Assembly: GCF_000158095.2 (NCBI RefSeq)
Contig: NZ_CM011002.1
Location: 1-64,000 of the forward strand
Origin: Roseibium alexandrii DFL-11
Lineage (GTDB): Bacteria; Pseudomonadota; Alphaproteobacteria; Rhizobiales; Stappiaceae
DNA: 64,000 nucleotides
Direction of reading: 5' to 3'
In this document: piece after piece, positions 8,155 through 16,605 of the stretch
Numbering within the stretch: position 1 is the first letter of the stretch
Layout: every line of letters begins with the position of its first letter
Notes under the pieces: generated by a model
Databases searched by the model: none
Told to the model about the DNA's origin: nothing
Seen by the model: the letters and a program-made list of their open reading frames with translations, nothing else
Made by a program: the position numbers and the translations under genes

Positions 8155-9156
8155 ATGATGGCTCAACCGCAAAGGCCCCCACCGCTGAGTGACTTCCGCC
8201 GCTTTCAGACCTTCGATGTTGATGCGGCCCGGGACATCGTTGCGCGTCATTTCTGCAGTCACAAGCTGCAGCGGCAATCCTCCAATGACAAGTTCGACGC
8301 TTGCCAGCACCGGGTTTCCGGAGAGCATGTCTCGCTCAATTACCTTCGCTATGGCGGCGACGTGACGATTGAGCCCGGCGAGCTGACCCGGTTTTTTCTG
8401 ATCCAGATCCCGCTTAGCGGTGCTGCCGAAATCACCAACGGCTGCCAGGCCGTGGCGTCAAACCCGCAGACAGCCTCCATCCTCAATCCTGACCGCCATA
8501 CGGTGATGCGTTGGCATTCGGGCTGCGAGCAGTTGCTGGTTCAGATCGATCGGCAGTTTGTAGACGACGTGGCCTCAAGGATCACGGGTATGGACTTGGG
8601 CGCCCGTTTGCGATTTGTGCCGGAATTTCGTCTGAGACAATCGAAAGCAAACCGATGGATGCGCAAACTTTGGGGTATGGTTCATGCTGCGGAGAATGGA
8701 GAGCTGTTTGGATCAGAACACCGCACGTCCCAACTGTATCTCGAAGAAGAACTGATCGTTTCTCTGCTTGAGGTACAAGAGAACACGGCTTCCGTCTTGC
8801 TCTCACATGAAACGCCAAAGTCCGGACCTGCCATCCTGAAGCGGGCCGTTGATATGATCCATGACCGGCTGCGGGAAGATTTCAGTCTGATAGAGCTTGC
8901 ACGTCATGCCGGAACCACTCCGCGCAACTTGCAGCTGGTCTTCAAACGCGAAATGGGCCTCACACCTGTTCAATATTTGCAGCAGTGCCGCCTGAACATG
9001 GCCCGTCATTTGTTGCTTGCCCGAAATGGCGACCTCCCTGTCAGCGACGTCGCCGAGTTATCAGGGCATCGTCATCTTGGGCGGTTTTCTGTTGCCTATA
9101 AGAAGCGCTTCGGAGAGTCCCCAAAGGCAACCGCTCGCAGCCGTGTGTTCTGCTGA
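8155..9156 (+). CDS. AraC family transcriptional regulator
   Basis: About 333 residues. The N-terminal two-thirds resembles the AraC-binding-like domain found in regulators such as XylS or FeaR-type proteins (SGEHVSLNYLRYGGDVTIEPG; QIPLSGAAEI). The C-terminal 100 residues hold the two helix-turn-helix units: FSLIELARHAGTTPRNLQLV and VSDVAELSGHRHLGRFSVAY, followed by the usual FGESPKA. It is divergently transcribed from the cupin-monooxygenase operon, the classic arrangement for a local activator. An imperfect 23-bp palindrome with GCTGC/GCAGC ends (8085-8107) lies in the shared intergenic region and is a candidate operator. The inducer is unknown. Confidence 0.9.
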   Translation: MMAQPQRPPPLSDFRRFQTFDVDAARDIVARHFCSHKLQRQSSNDKFDACQHRVSGEHVSLNYLRYGGDVTIEPGELTRFFLIQIPLSGAAEITNGCQAVASNPQTASILNPDRHTVMRWHSGCEQLLVQIDRQFVDDVASRITGMDLGARLRFVPEFRLRQSKANRWMRKLWGMVHAAENGELFGSEHRTSQLYLEEELIVSLLEVQENTASVLLSHETPKSGPAILKRAVDMIHDRLREDFSLIELARHAGTTPRNLQLVFKREMGLTPVQYLQQCRLNMARHLLLARNGDLPVSDVAELSGHRHLGRFSVAYKKRFGESPKATARSRVFC

Positions 9157-9370
9157 TGCAGCCGATAGCCAAATAAATTTCGAACTTCTCGGGAATGAAA
9201 TCTGTTCTCAAGTGTTATGATCAGTTTTACCAAGTAATCATTGCCCCAAAATTGACAAATAATGAAATATTCGCCACAATAATACCTCTACTATTTAATT
9301 TTACGCCCATGATTCACGCCAATTCGCTGCCTAGTCTGAGATCGTTATGTACTCACAAGGCAGGGAACAA

Positions 9371-12300
9371 ATGGCCGGAACATATCAAGACTTCTTGTCC
9401 GCATTGCTGGCATTTGAATCGGGATGGGACCGAGAGCGTTACGACTCTGGTGTCATTCAGGATTGGCAGCTTGATCAATGGGCTGGCGGTCCGGTGCAAG
9501 ACCGGTTTCCGCAGTATTCGAGCTGGTCTCAGCTGACAGATGCCGAATGGGAGGCGATGGCCTACCAGTCTCAAAACTCGCTTGGGTTTGTTGGTTTCCA
9601 GTTCGGTGAAGCGTTGCTCATCGATCTCGGCTACTACGACGACACTGTTTTTTATGGAAACGGTGCGGCCACCAACACGTGGGATGGGACCTGGACCGGC
9701 AAGAATGGCGTGAACTCCTTTGCGGATTTCACAACCAAGGTCGCCCAGGATGTCGCGATCCAGGAAGCCTTTGGCTACAATCTGCAGGTCATCGAAAACC
9801 AGCTCGCAAACAGTGGTCAATCGCTGAGCGATTATATCGGCCAGACCGCGACCTACACGCAGAACGGTCAAACCGTTACAGTCGAGCTGACGTTGACCGG
9901 TATCATGGCCGCAGCACATTTGCGCGGTGCCTGGGGGACTGCGTCCCTTCTGCAGAGCGGGGCGGTCAGTACAGATGAATACGGCACGTCCATTCTGCAA
10001 TATATGGAGCAATTCGGTGGCTTCGATGCTCCGACTGTTGCCGAGGCGATCGCTTTCTATGAGAGCCGCCTAACCGGAGACGAAGGACTTGGAACGCCAG
10101 ATGGTGGCACGCCTGGAACACCAGGGACGCCTGGAAACGGAGACAACGGATCGGCCGATGTCGACGAAGGTTCTGCGGATGTCGTGATTACCTGGTCCTG
10201 GGGACAGGATACGGTCGTTTCGAACTTCGATCCCGCAACCGGCACCATTTTCGTTGACTGGATCGGTGCGGCTGAGCTCACGGTTTCCCAGACAGCAAAC
10301 GGTGTTGTGTTTGCCGTCCCGTCAAACAATCAGACCACAACCCTTCAAGGGGTGCAGTTGTCTGATCTCAGCCCGTCCAGTTTCACTGTCCTGGATTCTG
10401 GAACAGCCAGCAAGATTTTCGGTTTGATCGGTGCTGATAGTAGTACGCCTGACCCCGAAGTGCCGGTGGAGCCAGATCCTGTTGATCCAGATCCAGAAGT
10501 CCCTGTCGACCCGGATCCGGTCGATCCAGATCCCGTTGACCCGGACCCGGTTGATCCCACTCCGACACCGCCTGTCGAGCCGGTCAGCTGGAACGGAGCC
10601 GCGGGGGTCACTGCGGCCAATGCTTCGGTTGTGATTACCTGGGCCTGGGGCACGGATCGTGTTGTGTCCAACTTCAATCCCCAGAATGATACCATTTTCA
10701 TCGACTGGTTTGGTCCAGAAGCGATTGATGTCGCAGAAGTCAATGGCAACGTGATTTTCACGATGGCATCAAACAACCAGACAGTGACACTTCAAGGCGT
10801 AACCTTGAGCGATCTGTCGGCGTCGAATTTCACAATTCAAAGCGCGGAAACCGGTCAGGAAATCCTGTCGCAAGTTGGAACGGTTTCCGGACCAGGTACA
10901 CCGGATACGCCGGACAACCCTGATATGCCAGAAATGCCTGACATGCCGGAAATGCCCGACATGCCGGACGGGGCACAGATGATAATGATCATGCCGAACA
11001 GCCCGTCCCGTGTGATCCCGGATTTTGATCCGGCGGGTGGGGACATGCTTCATCTTGAGGCGGGTGTCATTGCTGAACGTCTGGAGATTCTGGATACGGC
11101 AAACGGTCTGGCGGTCGTCGTCTACACGGCCACTGGAGAGACCGCCAACACAACCGTGCTGACGGGCGTTTCTTTAGCAGATATGACGATGAATAACTTC
11201 ATGGTGGCTGAAGAATCGGCTCTCAATGAAGTCGCCAGTCTGCTTGGTCAGATAGTCGAGACACCGAACACTGGTGGGTTCGATGTGATCTACGATGCTG
11301 ACGGGTCCAACACGCCGGTTCCGACTGGAGCGAGTGATCTCGGCGGCGTCAAATGGGCCGCGGAGTTTGGCAAGGATGATATCGTCGGCTTTAACCCGGC
11401 CGCGGATCAGCTCGACTTCGGCAATGCTTCGGTTCATGGCCTGATCTTGAACATGACCCCGAACGGTGAGCCGATCGTCGACAATCCGTGGGGGCCGGAC
11501 ATGCAGATCCTGCAAGGGGTGCAGCTCGCAGATCTCACCATCGAGAACTTCGGTGTGGTCGGCAACGAGCACCTGCGTCAGGACCTCGGCGGTGTTCTGT
11601 CCTGGGAAAAGGGCATTGGCCCGCGGGATGGCGACACGGTCTACATCCGCTCTCATGAATACGGGCAGGCCGAAGTGATCAACGGGTTTGATCCGGCAAC
11701 ACAGAATATCAGTTTCCTCTATTTCGGCACGCGTGAACGCTTGAGCGTTGAGGATACGCCGAATGGAATGGTCATCAGTGTGCTGCCGAGTGGTCAAAGC
11801 TTCACCTTCACTGGCGTTCAAAAAGCCGATCTCATTCCAGGCAATCTGGAGTTCCATTTCGATCAGGTGATGGAAGACAATCTGGAAGCCCCTTTCGGGA
11901 TCGATCAGAACGATGTGTCGTTGGTGTCGCGGGAAGCGTTGCTGACGCCGGAAGCGCCGGCAGGCCAAGGGACTGACGGGTTCCAGGTCCGTGAAGGTGT
12001 GGGTGCCGTGCCTGGAACCGAAACCCCGGATACACCGGACGCGCCCGATACATCAGACACTTCGGAAGTTCCAACACCGCCCGCAACAACGGTTACTCCG
12101 TCCGCTTCGGATACGATCAACCTTGGGTCGGGTGCCGATACGGTGGCGATCACGTGGGATTGGGGGCGGGAAGTCTCCGTGCTCAACTTTGATGCCTCTG
12201 AAGATCTTTTGGATTTCAGCAGCTTGTCAGTCAACGACATCTCGCTCCAGGAGGTCGGAACCGATCTGACAATCACCGTTCAGAACAATGGTGGGCACAC

Positions 12301-12439
12301 CTATGTGCTGGAAGATATCCAGGCTGAAGATCTGTCTCTCGCCAACCTGACCGCGGCAGACTGGAACACGGTCGTCACTGATGCGGGCGGCGTGTCCGAT
12401 CAGCTGCGGGCCCTTGGCAACACAGACTTTCTTCTGTGA
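9371..12439 (+). CDS. Modular repeat protein with lysozyme-like N-terminus, probable type I secretion substrate
   Basis: 1022 residues, not assigned to a named family. Residues 1-235 contain FESGWD, NSLGFVGFQFGEALLIDLGYY, WTGKNGVNSFADF and LTGIMAAAHLRGAWG, which I recognise as resembling putative lysozyme/transglycosylase-like domains; enzymatic activity is inference. Then come about six related 75-95 residue beta-rich repeats, best seen as VVITWSWGQDTVVSNFDP and VVITWAWGTDRVVSNFNP, each with SNNQT-TLQGV-LSDLS near its end. Linkers are Pro/Asp or Met/Pro rich (PDPVDPDP, PDMPEMPDMP). There is no N-terminal signal peptide. The C-terminus is NTDFLL, an acidic residue plus hydrophobics as in ABC-exported proteases. 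AGGGA just before the ATG at 9371 decides the start; an ATG at 9347 is poorer. A strong terminator follows. Confidence 0.75.
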   Translation: MAGTYQDFLSALLAFESGWDRERYDSGVIQDWQLDQWAGGPVQDRFPQYSSWSQLTDAEWEAMAYQSQNSLGFVGFQFGEALLIDLGYYDDTVFYGNGAATNTWDGTWTGKNGVNSFADFTTKVAQDVAIQEAFGYNLQVIENQLANSGQSLSDYIGQTATYTQNGQTVTVELTLTGIMAAAHLRGAWGTASLLQSGAVSTDEYGTSILQYMEQFGGFDAPTVAEAIAFYESRLTGDEGLGTPDGGTPGTPGTPGNGDNGSADVDEGSADVVITWSWGQDTVVSNFDPATGTIFVDWIGAAELTVSQTANGVVFAVPSNNQTTTLQGVQLSDLSPSSFTVLDSGTASKIFGLIGADSSTPDPEVPVEPDPVDPDPEVPVDPDPVDPDPVDPDPVDPTPTPPVEPVSWNGAAGVTAANASVVITWAWGTDRVVSNFNPQNDTIFIDWFGPEAIDVAEVNGNVIFTMASNNQTVTLQGVTLSDLSASNFTIQSAETGQEILSQVGTVSGPGTPDTPDNPDMPEMPDMPEMPDMPDGAQMIMIMPNSPSRVIPDFDPAGGDMLHLEAGVIAERLEILDTANGLAVVVYTATGETANTTVLTGVSLADMTMNNFMVAEESALNEVASLLGQIVETPNTGGFDVIYDADGSNTPVPTGASDLGGVKWAAEFGKDDIVGFNPAADQLDFGNASVHGLILNMTPNGEPIVDNPWGPDMQILQGVQLADLTIENFGVVGNEHLRQDLGGVLSWEKGIGPRDGDTVYIRSHEYGQAEVINGFDPATQNISFLYFGTRERLSVEDTPNGMVISVLPSGQSFTFTGVQKADLIPGNLEFHFDQVMEDNLEAPFGIDQNDVSLVSREALLTPEAPAGQGTDGFQVREGVGAVPGTETPDTPDAPDTSDTSEVPTPPATTVTPSASDTINLGSGADTVAITWDWGREVSVLNFDASEDLLDFSSLSVNDISLQEVGTDLTITVQNNGGHTYVLEDIQAEDLSLANLTAADWNTVVTDAGGVSDQLRALGNTDFLL

Positions 12440-12498
12440 GATAGCTGGGTCCTGACCCTCAGCGCTTTGAGCGCCGCAAAGAGCGCATGCTCAAACTT

Positions 12499-12526
12499 AC
12501 GCCGCGGATTTTCCGCGGCGTTTTTT
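12499..12526 (+). terminator. Rho-independent terminator after the repeat protein
   Basis: Perfect 9-bp stem ACGCCGCGG / CCGCGGCGT (12499-12507, 12513-12521) with a five-base loop, running into TTTTTT. It ends the transcript of the repeat protein 60 bases after its stop and insulates the dcw cluster. Confidence 0.9.
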
Positions 12527-12710
12527 GTATCCACAAGTCTTTGAAAACTGGGGATGGTGACATCACGCACCGACGGCTGGAGCGCGGACCCTCCGTATTT
12601 CTGCGACTCCGATTCTACTATTCTGTCAAGGCTTCATTAAGCATGTTGGCGTTACCTTCGCTCGACGGGGTCGTGCGCGATCAAATCCTGCAGGAATCCA
12701 TGAGATTCCA

Positions 12711-12771
12711 TTGACCGCCCATGATTTCCCATGGTATCCCATATTTACCCAGAATGGGGAGCGCGGGCCCA
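12711..12771 (-). promoter_or_regulatory. Array of MraZ-type TGGG boxes upstream of mraZ
   Basis: Read on the minus strand, TGGG occurs at 12718-12721, 12728-12731, 12738-12741 and 12748-12751, exactly 10 bp apart, and again in register at 12768-12771. E. coli MraZ binds direct TGGGN repeats with five-base spacers, the same 10-bp period, so this is probably the autoregulatory operator of the dcw cluster, here in reverse orientation and about 140-190 bp before mraZ. TTGACC at 12711-12716 followed 18 bases later by TATCCC could be the promoter overlapped by the boxes. The rest of 12527-12911 holds no gene; near mraZ there is a CGGAC/GTCCG hairpin (12886-12899) and plus-strand GGG runs at 12866 and 12876. 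Confidence 0.6.
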
Positions 12772-12911
12772 TGTTCGACGGGCTCAGGACATGACTTGAC
12801 GAGCTGGCAAGAGCTGCCGTTGCAATTTGCATGTGCTGACAGAGTGGGCCGTTTCCTTCTTTTTTGGGTTTTTTCGGGGATTGCACGGACGGGGGTCCGT
12901 AGCGGGGATGT

Positions 12912-13379
12912 ATGGCCGGCTTTGTTTCGCATTTTACCAACCGGCTGGATGCCAAGGGTCGCGTGTCGATCCCGGCACCCTTCCGCGCGGTATTGGCGAG
13001 AGATGGGTTTGAAGGGCTTTATTGTATTTCATCAGCGCATTGCCGGGCAGTCGACGCCGGCGGCAATCAGCTCGTGGCTGAAATTCAGAACCGCGCCCAG
13101 CAGTTTGCCAAGCTCACACCCGATCATGACATGCTTGCCGCGGCGCTGTTCGGCGCCAGCGAAATCATCAAGATTGATGGAGATGGCCGTATGACCCTCT
13201 CCGACATGATTCGCGACCATGCCGGTCTCTCCGACACCGTCACGTTTGTCGGCATGGATTACAAGTTTCAGATCTGGGAACCAGAGCAGTTCCGCGGTTA
13301 TCGCGCAGAGGCCCAAAAGCGCGCACTCGCAATGCTGTCGGGGCAGCTCCCGGCACCCTCACAAGGAGAGCCGGTATGA
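12912..13379 (+). CDS. mraZ: Transcriptional regulator MraZ
   Basis: 155 residues with two SpoVT/AbrB-like halves: FTNRLDAKGRVSIPAPFR near the start and EIIKIDGDGRMTLSDMIRDHA in the second half, the doubled MraZ signature. MraZ is a DNA-binding repressor of the dcw cluster that binds direct repeats upstream of its own gene; a matching box array lies upstream here. GGGG precedes the ATG. The stop overlaps the rsmH start (ATGA), so the two are translated in a coupled manner. Confidence 0.96.
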   Translation: MAGFVSHFTNRLDAKGRVSIPAPFRAVLARDGFEGLYCISSAHCRAVDAGGNQLVAEIQNRAQQFAKLTPDHDMLAAALFGASEIIKIDGDGRMTLSDMIRDHAGLSDTVTFVGMDYKFQIWEPEQFRGYRAEAQKRALAMLSGQLPAPSQGEPV

Positions 13380-14416
13380 TGGCGCTCGGCGACAAGACGG
13401 ATGATCTTGCTGCTGGCGGACCAGAGCGTCATGTGCCGGTTCTTCTTAACGAGGTTCTGGAATGGCTCGACCCGCAGCCCGGCGAGGTCATGGTTGATGG
13501 TACGTTCGGCGCAGGCGGCTACTCGCGCAAGCTTTTGGAGCGCGATGCGACGGTGGTCGGGATTGACCGTGACCCCGATGCAATCGCCGGTGGTCAGGAA
13601 CTCGTCACCCAGTCCGATGGCCGGCTGATCCTGGTGCCCGGTCAGTTCGCTGATCTGGAAACTCATGCGCGGGAGAGCGGGTTTGACGGCGTCGATGGTG
13701 TGGTCCTCGATCTGGGCGTTTCTTCCATGCAGCTCGATCAGGCCGAGCGCGGGTTTTCCTTCCTACGCGACGGCCCATTGGACATGCGCATGGAGCAGGC
13801 CGGGCCGTCTGCTGCCGATGTGGTCAACGAGTTACCGGTCCGGGACCTGATACGGATCATCGGGGTTTTGGGTGAGGAAAAGCGGGCGCCATCCGTTGCG
13901 CATGCGATCGACAATGCGCGCAAGGAAAAGCCGTTCAGCCGTACACTGGAGCTTGCAAATCTGATCGAGAAAGTGCTCGGCCGCTCCCCGAAGAAGGCGC
14001 AGATCCATCCGGCGACACGGACGTTCCAGGCGCTGCGGATCTATGTGAACGGCGAATTGCATCAGGCCGCTCAGGCGCTGGGCGCGGCGGAACGCATCCT
14101 GAAGCCGGGTGGCCGCCTGGTTTTGGTGAGTTTTCACTCACTTGAGGACCGCATCGTAAAACGGTTCTTTCAGGATCGGACAAAAACACGGGGTGGCGGG
14201 TCACGTCATATGCCGGAGGAAGAGGTTCCGCCGGCAACTTTTGAAATTCTCACGCGCAAGGCAGTCGAGGCGCGCGACATGGAAACGGATGCAAACCCGC
14301 GGGCGCGCTCTGCGAAGCTGAGGGCCGGGCGGCGGACAGAGGCTCCGGCGCGCGAGCTCGACATTCATGTCGCCGGTGTGCCGCGCCTTGCAGCGTTTCA
14401 TGGACTAGGGGGCTGA
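13376..14416 (+). CDS. rsmH: 16S rRNA (cytosine1402-N4)-methyltransferase
   Basis: 346 residues, formerly MraW. It N4-methylates C1402 in the ribosomal P site using S-adenosylmethionine. The SAM-binding start HVPVLLNEVLEWLDPQPGEV and DGTFGAGGYSRKLL are at about residues 19-53; VVLDLGVSSMQLDQAERGFSF and the late LVLVSFHSLEDRIVKRFF are the other family hallmarks. Length fits the alphaproteobacterial form. It overlaps mraZ by four bases and is followed two bases later by ftsL. Confidence 0.97.
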   Translation: MMALGDKTDDLAAGGPERHVPVLLNEVLEWLDPQPGEVMVDGTFGAGGYSRKLLERDATVVGIDRDPDAIAGGQELVTQSDGRLILVPGQFADLETHARESGFDGVDGVVLDLGVSSMQLDQAERGFSFLRDGPLDMRMEQAGPSAADVVNELPVRDLIRIIGVLGEEKRAPSVAHAIDNARKEKPFSRTLELANLIEKVLGRSPKKAQIHPATRTFQALRIYVNGELHQAAQALGAAERILKPGGRLVLVSFHSLEDRIVKRFFQDRTKTRGGGSRHMPEEEVPPATFEILTRKAVEARDMETDANPRARSAKLRAGRRTEAPARELDIHVAGVPRLAAFHGLGG

Positions 14417-14417
14417 C

Positions 14418-14774
14418 ATGGTTCGGGTGCTCAACATCCTTTTCATTGTGGCCGTCGTGATCGGTGCGGCAACCGTTTACGACCTGAAGATGGCGGCAAC
14501 GAAGTCCGCTGCGAAGGTCGCGGAGCTACAGCGGCAAATCGACGAGGAGCGGAATGCGATCCGTCACTTACGTGCCGAGTGGAGTGTTCTGAACAAGCCG
14601 GAACGGCTGCAGAACCTCGTCGAACGCTACAACGAGTATCTTCAACTCGAAGCATTGGAAGTCCGGCAGATCGTCATGCCGGATGAACTTCCGGCACGAC
14701 CGGTGACTCTGGAGCCGATTGGCGGGGCTGACCAGATGGGCGGATATGCCGGTTCTTCGGCGATGATCAGGTAG
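14418..14774 (+). CDS. ftsL: Cell division protein FtsL
   Basis: 118-residue bitopic membrane protein: a hydrophobic helix at about residues 5-20 (LNILFIVAVVIGAATVYDL), then a periplasmic coiled coil with charged heptads (KVAELQRQIDEERNAIRHLR) and the conserved WSVLNKPERLQNLVERY. FtsL scaffolds FtsB/FtsQ and helps activate FtsWI. Identification rests on this topology, the WxxLNxPxRL motif and its position between rsmH and ftsI. Sequence conservation in this family is otherwise low. Confidence 0.92.
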   Translation: MVRVLNILFIVAVVIGAATVYDLKMAATKSAAKVAELQRQIDEERNAIRHLRAEWSVLNKPERLQNLVERYNEYLQLEALEVRQIVMPDELPARPVTLEPIGGADQMGGYAGSSAMIR

Positions 14775-14787
14775 GGGCTTAGGGGCA

Positions 14788-16500
14788 ATGACATTGGCAA
14801 CAGAACCAGCGAGCTTTCTCCAGGTTCGGCGGACCCAGCCGAGGGCGGCGCGCAGCTCCGTTTCATCGAGTGCGGTAAAGTCGCGCGTGTATCTCGCCAT
14901 GCTCGCTTTTGCCTGTGTTTACGCGGCCATCGGTGGCCGGTTGATCTATCTTGCTCAGATGGACGAGGCGCCGTCCCGAGCGTGGATTTCTGCCCAGGAT
15001 TCTGTGGCCGCGTCCCGTCCAGATCTTATCGACCGCAATGGTGAGATCCTTGCCACCGATATCAAGACAGCGTCCCTTTACGCTGAGCCGCGCCGTATCC
15101 TCGATGTTGATGAAGCAGTCGAAGGGCTCACCCGCATTTTGCCGGATCTGGACGAGGCGCTTGTCCGCCGCCGTCTCGAGAGCGGTGCCGGATTTGTCTG
15201 GTTGAAGCGTGAAATGACGCCGGACAAGGCAGAGCAGGTGCATGATCTTGGTTTGCCGGGCATTGGTTTCCTGTCTGAGAACCAGCGCTTTTATCCTGGC
15301 GGTCCGACCGCGGGCCACATCGTCGGCGCAGTGAATGTCGACAATCAGGGTCTCAGCGGGATTGAGAAATACGTCGACGATCAATGGTTGCGCGATCTTC
15401 AATCGATCGGGTTTGCCTCTGGCCGCACCATGGAGCCGGTGCGCCTTTCCGTAGATCTCAGGGTCCAGCACGTCGTACGCGATGAATTGGTCAAGGCAAT
15501 GGAGCGGTATCGGGCCATCGCGGCCGCCGGTATCGTGTTGGATGCAAAGACTGGTGAAGTTGTCGCAATGTCGTCCCTGCCGGACTACGATCCGAACGAC
15601 AGATCCGAAGCGTTGGAAAAGGACCGGCTGAACCGGGCGACCGGCGGTGTCTTTGAAATGGGATCCGTGTTCAAGGCGTTCACAACCGCCATGGCATTGG
15701 ATTCGGGGGCTGTTACGATCAATGACAGCTTCGATGCGACCCGTCCTCTGCGCGCTGCGGGCCGGACGATCACCGATTTCCACGGGAAAAACCGCATTCT
15801 GTCCGTGCCGGAAATCTTCATTTATTCATCCAACATCGGCACCGCAAAAATGATGCTGGCGACAGGGGTCGCGCGCCAGAAGGAATTCATGGAGCGGTTG
15901 CATCTGACGAAGCGATTGCAGACGGAATTGCCCGAAAACGCCGCTCCCTTGTTGCCGCCGAAATGGAATGAGTTGGCAGCGATGACCATCTCCTTCGGTC
16001 ACGGCTTGTCGGTGACGCCGATGCAAACAGCGGTGGCCGCCGCGGCTATGGTCAACGGTGGTTCCTTGTTGCCGCCGACCTTTGTGCCTCGGACACAGGA
16101 AGAAGTTAAGACGCTGAAGAAGCAAGTGATTTCACCGGAAGTCAGCCGCATGATGCGGTATCTCTTCCGCCTAAATGTCCTCTCCGGATCCGGGCGCCGG
16201 GCTGATGTTCCAGGCTATACCGTCGGCGGCAAGACAGGGACGGCAGAGAAGATCGAAAACGGTGTTTATGTGTCGAACAAGCGGCGCAACTCTTTCCTCT
16301 CTGCCTTCCCGATGGACGACCCGAGATACGTGGTTTTGGTTGTTCTTGATGAGCCCAAATCGGAGCGGGAAGGCATTGGTGCGACCGCCGGTTTGAACAC
16401 GGCTCCGACGACCGGGGCGATCATTCGCCGCGCAGCACCGATGCTCGGTGTGATGCCGCGCTTTGGCAAAGGGGATGAACCGATCGAGATTTCCTATTAA
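14788..16500 (+). CDS. ftsI: Peptidoglycan transpeptidase FtsI (PBP3)
   Basis: 570 residues. A short cytoplasmic tail is followed by one transmembrane helix (about residues 34-52), a pedestal domain, and a class B transpeptidase domain. Active-site motifs are intact: S293 in GSVFK (SxxK), S347-S-N349, and K482-T-G484 in GGKTGTAEK. FtsI crosslinks septal peptidoglycan with FtsW as glycosyltransferase partner. Length matches the family and there is no sign of truncation. It lies 13 bases after ftsL. Confidence 0.97.
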   Translation: MTLATEPASFLQVRRTQPRAARSSVSSSAVKSRVYLAMLAFACVYAAIGGRLIYLAQMDEAPSRAWISAQDSVAASRPDLIDRNGEILATDIKTASLYAEPRRILDVDEAVEGLTRILPDLDEALVRRRLESGAGFVWLKREMTPDKAEQVHDLGLPGIGFLSENQRFYPGGPTAGHIVGAVNVDNQGLSGIEKYVDDQWLRDLQSIGFASGRTMEPVRLSVDLRVQHVVRDELVKAMERYRAIAAAGIVLDAKTGEVVAMSSLPDYDPNDRSEALEKDRLNRATGGVFEMGSVFKAFTTAMALDSGAVTINDSFDATRPLRAAGRTITDFHGKNRILSVPEIFIYSSNIGTAKMMLATGVARQKEFMERLHLTKRLQTELPENAAPLLPPKWNELAAMTISFGHGLSVTPMQTAVAAAAMVNGGSLLPPTFVPRTQEEVKTLKKQVISPEVSRMMRYLFRLNVLSGSGRRADVPGYTVGGKTGTAEKIENGVYVSNKRRNSFLSAFPMDDPRYVVLVVLDEPKSEREGIGATAGLNTAPTTGAIIRRAAPMLGVMPRFGKGDEPIEISY

Positions 16501-16605
16501 GGAGACATAAAAGAAGCAAACTGGTCCGGCGGGGTCGCAGCCGAAATCCGGTCCGGTTTTAAGCTTCACGAGAATGACGATGCACGAACCGGATGATCGG
16601 ATGTT

